This document shows positions 19,322 through 27,799 of a stretch of DNA of 64,000 nt, piece by piece. Under the pieces are notes generated by a model that did not search any database, was not told the origin of the DNA, and saw nothing but the letters and a program-made list of their open reading frames with translations. Made by a program: the position numbers and the translations under genes. Location: contig UPZG01000001.1 of the NCBI GenBank assembly GCA_900538705.1, forward strand, positions 248,001-312,000, given 5' to 3'. Each line of letters begins with the position of its first letter. Position 1 is the first letter of the stretch. The DNA comes from an uncultured Porphyromonadaceae bacterium (GTDB lineage: Bacteria; Bacteroidota; Bacteroidia; Bacteroidales; Barnesiellaceae_A).

Positions 19322-20890
19322 ATGAAATCGGTTATTAAGAAATTAAATATTCTCGCTTTGGTGGTGGGTATGGCAGCCATGCCTTCTTGCAGCGATTTCC
19401 TGATTGAAGAGCCGCAAACGTCGCTTTCTATTGAACAGGTGCTCTCCGATATGGACAATATACAATCATACCTTGATGGCTTGTATACAAACTTACGTAA
19501 GTGCCGTATATCACGTGAAGGTTTGCGTGTAAATCATGGTACTGATGAATTGAAAGTGGGCGAAGCTCAGCATAATGAGCTTACAAAGGGCGCTTTTGAT
19601 GACTTCTCGCCTCTCTATAACAGTGAGAACTCTTACTTTGCCGAACTGTGGAACTTGCGATTCCCCGTTGCAGTGCAAGCTGCTCAAGCTCTTTATTATC
19701 TCGAACCGCAACTTGCTACAGTTGAGGAATCTCGTAAAACAGAGTTGGAATCATATATAGGACAAGCTGCTTTTTATGAGGCAACAGCATATTTTGAGCT
19801 TACCTTCTACTGGGGTGAAATACCTTTGACAACAATTGCCGACGACGGTTCGGTGCAGCTTTCCGGTAGAAAGCCCCTCAATGAGGTGTATAAAAAAATG
19901 GTAGATCTTTATACTACTGCTATCAATTATTTGCCCGATACTCGTCAAGGGAATGGCCGTATTCCTACATCGTGGACAGCAAAGGCTATGCTTGCCAAAG
20001 TATACATGGCTGCAGAAACAACTTCAGACTATCGTCGCTACGATTTGGCTCTCGAGTTATTGCAAGATATTGTAAATAACGGAGGTTTCTCGTTGATGAC
20101 CAACTACAGCGATTTGTGGGATCCTAATGTTAACTGTGACCAAGAGTCGTTATGGACATTCTACTTTAACAATACAACCGACCTTAACTATTTGCAATGG
20201 TACTGCGGTACGCGTGCTGCTTCTGGTTGGAATCAACGTTGCCCCTTCGGTGGTTACGATGAGGCTGTGCCTACACAATATGCTTATAGTACTGTTGCCA
20301 ATGGTGGCGTATGGGAAGATGGCGATACTCGTAAAGATGCCAGTTTACGTTATGACTTTACTTGGAATGGACAGGCCTCTTCGGCTACTCCGGGTTTTGG
20401 AGATGACCAGTTAGACCCACACATCAAGAAATATGAAGACGAGCGTATCGTTGATCTTGACCAGACTTTCTGGAATTGTGGTAAGAATACTTACTATTTG
20501 CGTTATGCCGATATACTGTTGCTTTATGCTGAGGCTCTCAATGAAACAGGCAATACAGCAGAGGCTGTCAATATCGTAAATAATCAAGTGCGTGCTCGTG
20601 CTTGGAACTGGAACCTCCCTGCCGAAATGGCTTGGAATCCGGGTATGGGTGCCGATGAATTCCGTACTAAAATTCTCGACGAGCGTATGCGTGAGTTGAT
20701 GGGTGAGATGTGGCGTCGTTACGACTTGCTGCGTACTGGCAAATATGTTGAATACACATCGGTTCGTAACCCGTGGGCTGCTGAGTCGGGTAATATGACC
20801 GAGGCTCACAAACGTTTCCCCATTCCATACACTGAAATTACACAAAACGAATTTATTACTGAAGCCGATCAAAATCCAGGTTTGAAGTAA
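19322..20890 (+). CDS. SusD/RagB-family surface glycan-binding lipoprotein
   Basis: A 522-residue lipoprotein with Cys in AAMPSCSDFLIEEP. SusD proteins form the lid over the SusC barrel and bind glycans through aromatic residues on a TPR-rich helical scaffold. Matching features are QAAFYEATAYFELTFYWGEIPL, YLRYADILLLYAEALNETG and LDERMRELMGEMWRRYDLLRTG, the typical C-terminal SusD/RagB block. It follows SusC by 19 bp. A hairpin lies directly after the stop codon (20909-20943). Confidence 0.96.
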   Translation: MKSVIKKLNILALVVGMAAMPSCSDFLIEEPQTSLSIEQVLSDMDNIQSYLDGLYTNLRKCRISREGLRVNHGTDELKVGEAQHNELTKGAFDDFSPLYNSENSYFAELWNLRFPVAVQAAQALYYLEPQLATVEESRKTELESYIGQAAFYEATAYFELTFYWGEIPLTTIADDGSVQLSGRKPLNEVYKKMVDLYTTAINYLPDTRQGNGRIPTSWTAKAMLAKVYMAAETTSDYRRYDLALELLQDIVNNGGFSLMTNYSDLWDPNVNCDQESLWTFYFNNTTDLNYLQWYCGTRAASGWNQRCPFGGYDEAVPTQYAYSTVANGGVWEDGDTRKDASLRYDFTWNGQASSATPGFGDDQLDPHIKKYEDERIVDLDQTFWNCGKNTYYLRYADILLLYAEALNETGNTAEAVNIVNNQVRARAWNWNLPAEMAWNPGMGADEFRTKILDERMRELMGEMWRRYDLLRTGKYVEYTSVRNPWAAESGNMTEAHKRFPIPYTEITQNEFITEADQNPGLK

Positions 20891-20908
20891 TATTTTCTTC
20901 TTTACTAC

Positions 20909-20949
20909 GTCATGCGGGCGTTCCCGTTGTTTGCCCGCATGACTTTCTT
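20909..20949 (+). terminator. Hairpin with short T-tract between SusD and the VCBS-propeller gene
   Basis: An 11-bp perfect stem (GTCATGCGGGC at 20909-20919 with its complement at 20933-20943) encloses a 13-nt loop and is followed by TTTCTT. It lies 19 nt after the susD stop, inside the operon. It could act as a partial terminator that lowers downstream expression, or protect the susCD mRNA 3' end. Confidence 0.6.
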
Positions 20950-20983
20950 AGATAATTTGTTTAACATTTTAATTCTATTCATT

Positions 20984-22837
20984 ATGAAAAAAAGACAATT
21001 ACTCGCTTCTTTGGCAGTAGGAACTGCCATGGTAGCTATGGCAGCTCCGGTAAATCCCTCTTTTGAGGTGAAGACTGATGTTGCTTTTGCATCTGAAATG
21101 ACAGCTGCCGGCACGTTGGCTTGGGCTGACTACAACAATGATGGTTTGATGGACTATTTTATAGTTGCTGGTCAAGGACAAGGCCCACATGTAGGCTTAT
21201 ATCGTCAGGAAGCTGATGGTACCTTTACCAATGTAACGGAAGAGACAGAGTTGTTTTTCGCTCAACTTTCGGTAGGTGCTGCTGCCTGGATTGATTACGA
21301 CAATGATGGTTGCCTTGACTTGATTGTCGCAGGTCGAATGGATGGTCAAGAAGCATCTACTTCAATGACTTATTTCTTCCATAACGAAGGACCTTCGGGT
21401 AATTATAATTTGGTGGAGAATTATGATATAGAGGATATTCTCCCGCAACTTTCGCCCGATGGACAAGATTGCAAAGGTATCCTCTTTGCTGTTGCCGATT
21501 TCGATAACGATGGTTGGTCAGATTTGATTGTTTCCGGTTATGCTCCTTTTGAGACAACCATGCGTTACGTCGGTTTGTTCCGCAATACACAGAACGGTTC
21601 TTTCGAATTGATGTCTAATCCCGAGTTTGTTTCTATGAGTGGAACAACTGTATATCCAGCCGATTTCAATAACGATGGTTTGATGGATTTCGTTATCGGT
21701 GGTTATAATGATGATATAGCTGATGCCGGTACTCCGACTGTTTATCTTAATGATGGGGACATGACCTTTACTCCGGTTACCGGTTTTGGTTTCGGTTCAC
21801 ACCAAGGAACTATTTTCCCCATTGATGTCAACAATGATGGCAAGATGGATATTATAGAGACAGGTCGTAATGCATCTATTCTGAGCTGGGATCACGTTGC
21901 CCGCGTATATATCAACAATGGTGACGGTACATCTTTTACTTCTCTTGATGAGGCTGCTACAGGCCTCGCCGGTTCTAACAGCTCTGTAGGTTTTGGCGAT
22001 ATCAATAACGACGGTTGGACAGATTTTATGTCAATAGGTTGGTGCAACGGTAGCCCTGTGAAGTTGTATCTTAACAATGGTGACAATACTTTTACCGATG
22101 CTACAGAGGTATATCCCGATGCAGCTCGTGCTCGTGATGGCGATATTACTTTCGTAGATTACAATAATGATGGTAAGCTCGATATTTCTATCTTCGGTTA
22201 TCGTGATGGTGGTGGTGACACTCCCGAAAATCCTACATGGCCTAATTATTTGGTAGTAAACACAGGTACTTATGCAGCTAATGCCGCTCCTACCGCTCCT
22301 CAAGTAAGCAGTATAGAACAAGATGGTAATGATGTAGTACTTACATGGCAAGCTGCTACCGATGATACAACTCCGGCTGAGGCTCTTCGTTATAACGTTT
22401 ATGCCAAAGGTAACGATGGCAAGATTTTCTGCTTGTCTCCTGCAGATCTTAACACCGGTTTCCTTAAAGTAAACCGTACGAATGCGTTGCTCAACACTCT
22501 CTCTTATCGTTTCAAAGGTATGAACCTCAACGATTATACATTTGGCGTACAGGCTGTTGATAACGGTTTCCGTGGTAGTGCTTTCACCAATGCTACTGCC
22601 GGTGTGAATGCCGTGAAGAGTGCAACTGTTAAGACGTTCGTAGCCAATGGAGAAATCAACATTGTCAATAGCAGTGATGCCGTTGTATCGTATGCAGTAT
22701 ATAGTGTCAATGGTGCACAAGTTGCAGCCGGTACTTGCGCTGCTAACGGTGTTGCCGAAGTTGCTCTGCAAGGTGGTATTTACGTAGTGAAAGTAAATGC
22801 TGCTGATGGTGTGGCTGTTGACAAAGTAGTTCTCTGA
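20984..22837 (+). CDS. VCBS/FG-GAP beta-propeller protein with fibronectin III-like domain and T9SS-like tail
   Basis: The ATG at 20984 starts a signal peptide (MKKRQLLASLAVGTAMVAMA); the frame is open further upstream but runs into the hairpin. The protein has 617 residues. It has seven calcium-binding FG-GAP units, each with a D-x-NND-G-x-x-D pattern (DYNNDGLMDYF, DYDNDGCLDLI, DFDNDGWSDLI, DFNNDGLMDFV, DVNNDGKMDII, DINNDGWTDFM, DYNNDGKLDIS), which together should fold as a seven-blade propeller. A fibronectin III-like segment follows (about 455-560), then a tail ending YSVNGAQV...LQGGIYVVKV...VDKVVL. It has no lipobox. Its place after SusCD is where a surface glycan-binding protein usually lies; that role is inferred. 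Confidence 0.75.
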   Translation: MKKRQLLASLAVGTAMVAMAAPVNPSFEVKTDVAFASEMTAAGTLAWADYNNDGLMDYFIVAGQGQGPHVGLYRQEADGTFTNVTEETELFFAQLSVGAAAWIDYDNDGCLDLIVAGRMDGQEASTSMTYFFHNEGPSGNYNLVENYDIEDILPQLSPDGQDCKGILFAVADFDNDGWSDLIVSGYAPFETTMRYVGLFRNTQNGSFELMSNPEFVSMSGTTVYPADFNNDGLMDFVIGGYNDDIADAGTPTVYLNDGDMTFTPVTGFGFGSHQGTIFPIDVNNDGKMDIIETGRNASILSWDHVARVYINNGDGTSFTSLDEAATGLAGSNSSVGFGDINNDGWTDFMSIGWCNGSPVKLYLNNGDNTFTDATEVYPDAARARDGDITFVDYNNDGKLDISIFGYRDGGGDTPENPTWPNYLVVNTGTYAANAAPTAPQVSSIEQDGNDVVLTWQAATDDTTPAEALRYNVYAKGNDGKIFCLSPADLNTGFLKVNRTNALLNTLSYRFKGMNLNDYTFGVQAVDNGFRGSAFTNATAGVNAVKSATVKTFVANGEINIVNSSDAVVSYAVYSVNGAQVAAGTCAANGVAEVALQGGIYVVKVNAADGVAVDKVVL

Positions 22838-22847
22838 TAATCTTTCC

Positions 22848-22915
22848 GAACCCCCTTCGGTCACATCCCTTTTTGTGTTTTATATCGGTATAAAGACCAA
22901 GGGGGTTCATTTTTC
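22848..22915 (+). terminator. Rho-independent-type terminator after the VCBS-propeller gene
   Basis: Stem GAACCCCCTT (22848-22857) pairs with AAGGGGGTTC (22899-22908), with an extra GGTC/GACC pairing next to it, and is followed by ATTTTTCT. The strand fits the end of the susCD-propeller segment. Downstream genes may depend on read-through or on an internal promoter. Confidence 0.7.
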
Positions 22916-22923
22916 TCTGTCAT

Positions 22924-22953
22924 GGCCGCGCGGTGTGTCTGCGCCGCGTGGCC
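22924..22953 (+). other. Strong GC-rich hairpin in the leader of the clan GH-D gene
   Basis: Twelve base pairs (GGCCGCGCGGTG, 22924-22935, with the complementary arm at 22942-22953, including two G-U pairs) around a 6-nt loop. It is much more GC-rich than its surroundings and starts about 15 nt after the preceding terminator. There is no T-run after it. It may be a second folding element of the same 3' end or a leader structure. Confidence 0.55.
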
Positions 22954-23010
22954 TTGATATTCTATCAAGCCAGAGGAATCCTCTTTTCTGTATCTTTATC
23001 TGTTTTTGCT

Positions 23011-25278
23011 ATGAGAAATTTCTTGCTATTATCTTTTTCTTTACTCTCTTTATTGTCTACGCCGGTTTTTGCTGATAATGAAGTTTCGGCAGGCGATTGG
23101 ACACTCACGGTCGATGATGGCGGTAAGGCGACCCTTACGCGCGCCGGACGTGTGATACTCTCTTCTAACGAAGCTGTTTGGGGGCTCAACGACCAAAAGT
23201 TTTCGTATTCTTCTCTTGTCGACATTACAACGACGAGTGCTCCGTTGAGCGATGAGACAGGCACCGGTGTGCAACTTGTTGTGAAAGGGCACACAGAGGG
23301 TCAACCTATAACTGAGATTATCCATACATATTACATATATGAGGACAAAGATTTTATCTTTACTCAATTTACAGCCACTTCTGACGAAGATTTGACAATC
23401 AACTATATGGCTCCTGTACATGCCGGGGCTGCTTCTAACATACTGAATGAGGGAACGAATTATGCCCTTTTTGTACCTTTTGACAATGATATGTGGGTAC
23501 GCTACAAGACTACTCCGTTTGGAAGCTCACACCCGTTGAGTTTCAATGTATCGGCACTTTTTAATGCCGAGTCACGCCACGGATTGGTAACTGGTGCCAT
23601 AGAGCACGATGTATGGAAAACGGGCATTGCTGCCGAAACCTCTGGAAACACCGACTTACAGTCGTTGACTGTCTACGGAGGTGCGGTTTCGTATGAAATT
23701 ACCCATGACGTGCTGCCGCATGGAGCAGTGGTGGGTAAGAGCGTGAAATCACCCATGGTGATGGTTGGATATTTCGATGATTGGCGCATTGGTATGGAAA
23801 CTTACGCCGACCTTTGCGCCGCTGTAGCTCCGCGTCTCGCCTGCAAGTTTGCCAAGCCGTTCGGCTGGAATAGTTGGGGCGTGATACAAGATAAAATTAA
23901 CTATGACAAAGCCTGCGCGGTGTCAGACTTTTTTGCCAATGAATTGCAACACGAGGGCTTTGTAAATGCCGATAGCGTAATTTTTATTGGCCTCGACTCT
24001 TTCTGGGATTTTGGTTTCTCCATACGTAATCACATGTCGTTTGTACGTCGTTGCAATAATGCAGACCAAAAAGCCGGTATCTATTGGACGCCTTTTACCG
24101 AGTGGGGTAAAAACCCTGAAGCTTATGTGCCGGGAACAAATAATCAGTATAAATATGCCGACTGCTATCTCTATGATAACAATGGCAATGTGCAAGAGAT
24201 AGATGGCGGTTATGCCCTTGACCCTACACACCCTGCTACACAGGCGCGTATGGCATACCAATTCGGATTGTTCCTCGATTGGGGGTATGAGTATGTCAAG
24301 ATAGACTTCATGTCTCACGGAGCTTTGGAGGGTAAACACTACGATCCCGAAGTGTTTACGGGCATTCAAGCCTATTCAAAGGGAATGCAATATCTCAACG
24401 AGCTGGTGGGAGACCGCATGTTTATCAATCTCTCTATTGCACCTCTTTTCCCTGCCAACTATGCTCACAGCCGTCGTATAGGTTGCGATTCTTATCGTAG
24501 TATTTCAGAAACGGAGTATACTCTCAACTCGCTTACCTATGGATGGTGGCTCGACCATGTATATTCATATAATGATGCCGACCATATAGTACTCGACGGT
24601 GCAACGTATATGGAAAACAGGTCGAGGGTTACATCGTCGGTCATAACCGGTATTTTTATCTCTGGAGATGATTTCAGCAATGACGGTCCCGAGAATGCAA
24701 AAAACAGGGCCCGTACATTCTTTACCAACCGCGATGTTAACGAGGTGGCCCGTGTTACAAAGGCCTTCAAACCTGTTGAGGCTGCAGAAGGAGATGCAGC
24801 TGCCGACATGTTTGTTTATAACGTGGCCGATACTCTCTATCTGGCGGCATTCAATTACACGATGCAAAACCGCGACTGTGTTCTCGATTTTGAACGGTTA
24901 GGACTTACTCCCGGTGTGAAATACATGTTCCATGAGTTATGGACGGGCGACAAAGATGTTTGCGATGATTCGTGGACTGTTATTGTACGTCGTTACGATG
25001 CTCTCCTTTACAAGATATATCCCTATGACGATAGTCGTGTAGCTGCGGTAGGCAACGATGCTACGGCTTGCTACTACGATGCCTTTTCCGATATGCTGCG
25101 TTTCACGGGGAATGTATCGGTTGTAGATAGCACAGTGTATGACGTGTCGGGCGTATGTCGATTGCAAATGCACGGGCTTCATAACTCTCTCGATGTCGCT
25201 ACGCTCGGTAAGGGTATTTATCTTTATCGCGGTATAGATACCGCTGGTAGTAGTATTACATATAAATTCATCAAATAA
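23011..25278 (+). CDS. Clan GH-D (GH27/GH36-like) alpha-galactosidase-type enzyme with T9SS-like tail
   Basis: The ATG at 23011 starts a signal peptide (MRNFLLLSFSLLSLLSTPVFA); an upstream extension would cross the hairpin. The protein has 755 residues. An N-terminal beta-sandwich (about 25-280) precedes a barrel with KPFGWNSWG and the nucleophile Asp about 432 in YVKIDFMSHG. The likely acid/base Asp is about 493 in RIGCDSYRS. These positions mark clan GH-D, but the sequence is not close to standard GH36 such as the first gene of this operon, so the family assignment is open. The C-terminus (VYDVSGVCRL...LGKGIYLYRG...ITYKFIK) resembles a type IX sorting tail. GalM follows after 71 bp. Confidence 0.78.
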   Translation: MRNFLLLSFSLLSLLSTPVFADNEVSAGDWTLTVDDGGKATLTRAGRVILSSNEAVWGLNDQKFSYSSLVDITTTSAPLSDETGTGVQLVVKGHTEGQPITEIIHTYYIYEDKDFIFTQFTATSDEDLTINYMAPVHAGAASNILNEGTNYALFVPFDNDMWVRYKTTPFGSSHPLSFNVSALFNAESRHGLVTGAIEHDVWKTGIAAETSGNTDLQSLTVYGGAVSYEITHDVLPHGAVVGKSVKSPMVMVGYFDDWRIGMETYADLCAAVAPRLACKFAKPFGWNSWGVIQDKINYDKACAVSDFFANELQHEGFVNADSVIFIGLDSFWDFGFSIRNHMSFVRRCNNADQKAGIYWTPFTEWGKNPEAYVPGTNNQYKYADCYLYDNNGNVQEIDGGYALDPTHPATQARMAYQFGLFLDWGYEYVKIDFMSHGALEGKHYDPEVFTGIQAYSKGMQYLNELVGDRMFINLSIAPLFPANYAHSRRIGCDSYRSISETEYTLNSLTYGWWLDHVYSYNDADHIVLDGATYMENRSRVTSSVITGIFISGDDFSNDGPENAKNRARTFFTNRDVNEVARVTKAFKPVEAAEGDAAADMFVYNVADTLYLAAFNYTMQNRDCVLDFERLGLTPGVKYMFHELWTGDKDVCDDSWTVIVRRYDALLYKIYPYDDSRVAAVGNDATACYYDAFSDMLRFTGNVSVVDSTVYDVSGVCRLQMHGLHNSLDVATLGKGIYLYRGIDTAGSSITYKFIK

Positions 25279-25349
25279 ATTTGGACTTTCTGCCTCTGCA
25301 TCAGGAAGGTCGTTCTCCATGGTGTAGGGGCAGAGTTATAGGTGAGTAT

Positions 25350-26384
25350 ATGGAGTTGAGTTACAAAGAATGGGGTGAATATGAGGGCCAAACGTTGTAC
25401 CTGTTTCGCCTGACAGCCTCTGACGGTGCGTATGTTGAGCTTACCAATTGGGGAGCAACGTGGGTGTCGGCATGTATGCCCGATGCTCATGGGCATCTTG
25501 CCGATGTGTTGTTAGGATATCCGTCATCTCAAGGCTACATAGACGATACCTGTTATATAGGCGCTACTGTGGGACGCTACGCCAACCGCATAGCCCGGGC
25601 TCGTGTCTGTATAGAAGGTGTGGAGTATAAGCTCGAGGCAAATGATGGGGAGAATACCAATCACGGCGGATTTCATGGATGGAATCGTCGCGTGTGGGGG
25701 TGGAAACAGCTTGCGCAAGGTGTGCGCTTCACGTTAGTGTCGCCTCATTTGGAGGGCGGTTTTCCCGGAGAAGCTCAGGTCGAGGTAGATTATTGTTTCG
25801 ACGATAATCATATCCTTTCACTTTGTCACCGAGTTGTGACAGACCGTACTTCCTATATCAACATGACCAATCATGCTTACTTTAATCTCTCGGGTGAAGT
25901 TAAGCCTATTGATGACCATTTGTTACGTATTTGTTCCGATACGATGCTCGATACCGATGCCTCATTTATTCCTACCGGTAAGCTTCTCCCGGTCGAAGGT
26001 ACGCTGTTTGATTTTACTTGCGCTCATGCCATAGGTGACAACTTGCATAAGCATCACCAGCAGTTGGAATGGAATCGCGGCTATAATCATTGTTACGTTT
26101 TGGGAGAGCCAGGCATTATGCGTAGAGCCGCTGTGTTGTCGCATCTGGCAAGCGGACGCAAGTTGTCTGTTGATACGACTCTTCCTGCTGTTTTGTTCTA
26201 CTCGGCGGGCTTTTTACCCGGAGTAAAAGGAAAGCAAGGCATGCCAATGCTTCCCTCAACTGGCGTGTGCCTCGAAACCCAGTTTTATCCCGATGCTCCA
26301 TCGCATCCGGCTTTCCCCTCAACACTTTTGCGTTGTGGTGAAACTTACTCATATATGACTAATTATAAATTTGATATATTGTGA
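25350..26384 (+). CDS. galM: Aldose 1-epimerase (galactose mutarotase)
   Basis: A 344-residue protein without signal peptide, so cytoplasmic. It interconverts alpha and beta anomers of galactose or glucose, feeding the Leloir pathway. Landmarks are GATVGRYANRIARA, NHGGFHGWNRR, the catalytic His in MTNHAYFNLSG and the catalytic Glu in CLETQFYPDAP near the C-terminus. The ATG at 25350 is chosen over an upstream in-frame TTG at 25281, which would add a stretch with no family match. Its presence inside the operon supports galactose as the released sugar. The LRR gene follows after 3 bp. Confidence 0.92.
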   Translation: MELSYKEWGEYEGQTLYLFRLTASDGAYVELTNWGATWVSACMPDAHGHLADVLLGYPSSQGYIDDTCYIGATVGRYANRIARARVCIEGVEYKLEANDGENTNHGGFHGWNRRVWGWKQLAQGVRFTLVSPHLEGGFPGEAQVEVDYCFDDNHILSLCHRVVTDRTSYINMTNHAYFNLSGEVKPIDDHLLRICSDTMLDTDASFIPTGKLLPVEGTLFDFTCAHAIGDNLHKHHQQLEWNRGYNHCYVLGEPGIMRRAAVLSHLASGRKLSVDTTLPAVLFYSAGFLPGVKGKQGMPMLPSTGVCLETQFYPDAPSHPAFPSTLLRCGETYSYMTNYKFDIL

Positions 26385-26387
26385 CTT

Positions 26388-27767
26388 ATGAAAAACAATA
26401 GATGTTTCGTTTGGGCTTTTTCTCTCTTGGCCCCCCTTGCAGTAATGGCGCAAGATGTGACAGAATTTGCAGTGTCGCAACCTGGCACGCTCTCGGAGCT
26501 TGTGCCTCAAGCCGACTATACCACATTGAGTGATGTAAAAATCACAGGAACAGTAGATGCTCGTGATTTCTTTTTTATTCGCGATAATCTTACTCGTATC
26601 TCTACTGTCGATATGACGGAGGCTACCATTGCAGCTTGTGAGGTAGAAGGAGTAGCTTACGAAGCTGACGCAATTCCTGCGAATGCTTTCTCGTTGCCTC
26701 AAGAGTCTACGGGTATGGTACGAATGACTACGTTTGAAGCTCCACTCTCGACGCGCGTTATAGGCGACAATGCCTTTTATTTATGCAATGTTTTACGTGA
26801 AACCAATATAGGGTCGTTGCAAGAATTACAATATATCGGTAGTGGTGCATTTTCGCGTTGCAACCGTATGCGTAGCTTTGTTCTTCCTGCATCGGTTGTT
26901 GAGGTTGGTGATGCTGCGTTTGCTTATGACGTTACGTTATCGACTTTTGAACTTGCCTCAGGTTCTTCGTTAGAGAGTTTGGGTGGCAGTGTGTTGCGTG
27001 GTTGTACTCAGTTGCGAGAACTTGACATGACTACTGCGTCGCGCCTCTCTTCGATAGGGGAGTATGCTTTCGCTTCTTGTTCTAACCTTTCGTCGGTATC
27101 ATTACCGTCGGCGGTAAATAATATAGGCGAAGGTGCTTTCATGTACACAGCTGTCGCTACGGCCGACTGGTCGCACCTGTCGTCGCTTCCGGTTATTGAG
27201 GGTAGTATGTTCTATGGTGTGACATCGTTGCAGCAGATGAAGTTACCGCAGAGTGTACAAGAGATACGCGCCTCTTCTTTTTGGGGATGTACTTCATTGC
27301 AAGAGATAGCATTCTCGTATAACCTCGCATTGGTAGGCGACTGGGCTTTCTCTGGTTGTACGTCGCTCGATTCTATCTTTTGTCCTGCGCAAACACTTCC
27401 ACTTGTGGGATATGCAGCCTTTGAAGGCGTTGACGTAGGGCAGGTGACTATGGCTGTCGATGCAACAAAACTGCCCATGTACGAGGCTGATATAGACTGG
27501 GGCGAGTTCCACCTTGTAGGTATCGATGTGTCGGGTGTAGCATCGACAAAAGTATCGGCTGCCAAGGTCGTACGAAGCATGCAGTCGCTTTCGTTGACAT
27601 CTCCGAAAGAGATGGCACATGTTGCCTTGTATGATTTTGGCGGTAACTTGCTTTCGCAAGTTGCTGTAACGGGTTGCGATGCAGTTGTAGCCCTTCCGGT
27701 TGCAGGGGCACGTTATATAGTGCGTATCGAGTATGCTGACGGAACGTTCGAGGTCGTAAAACGATAA
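26388..27767 (+). CDS. BspA-like leucine-rich repeat (LRR_5) surface protein with T9SS-like tail
   Basis: A 459-residue exported protein with a signal peptide (MKNNRCFVWAFSLLAPLAVMA, cleaved before QDV). The central part has repeats of about 23 residues of the Treponema/BspA type, such as LQYIGSGAFSRCNRMRSFVL, LSSIGEYAFASCSNLSSVSL and VNNIGEGAFMYTAV. Such proteins are usually surface-exposed adhesins or ligand binders. The C-terminus (VALYDFGGNLL...ARYIVRIEYADGTFEVVKR) resembles a type IX sorting tail. It starts 3 bp after galM and precedes GH2 by 32 bp, so it belongs to the operon. A glycan-binding job is inferred only from context. Confidence 0.8.
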   Translation: MKNNRCFVWAFSLLAPLAVMAQDVTEFAVSQPGTLSELVPQADYTTLSDVKITGTVDARDFFFIRDNLTRISTVDMTEATIAACEVEGVAYEADAIPANAFSLPQESTGMVRMTTFEAPLSTRVIGDNAFYLCNVLRETNIGSLQELQYIGSGAFSRCNRMRSFVLPASVVEVGDAAFAYDVTLSTFELASGSSLESLGGSVLRGCTQLRELDMTTASRLSSIGEYAFASCSNLSSVSLPSAVNNIGEGAFMYTAVATADWSHLSSLPVIEGSMFYGVTSLQQMKLPQSVQEIRASSFWGCTSLQEIAFSYNLALVGDWAFSGCTSLDSIFCPAQTLPLVGYAAFEGVDVGQVTMAVDATKLPMYEADIDWGEFHLVGIDVSGVASTKVSAAKVVRSMQSLSLTSPKEMAHVALYDFGGNLLSQVAVTGCDAVVALPVAGARYIVRIEYADGTFEVVKR

Positions 27768-27799
27768 CTTCAATGATGACACTGTAATATCTGTTGAAT

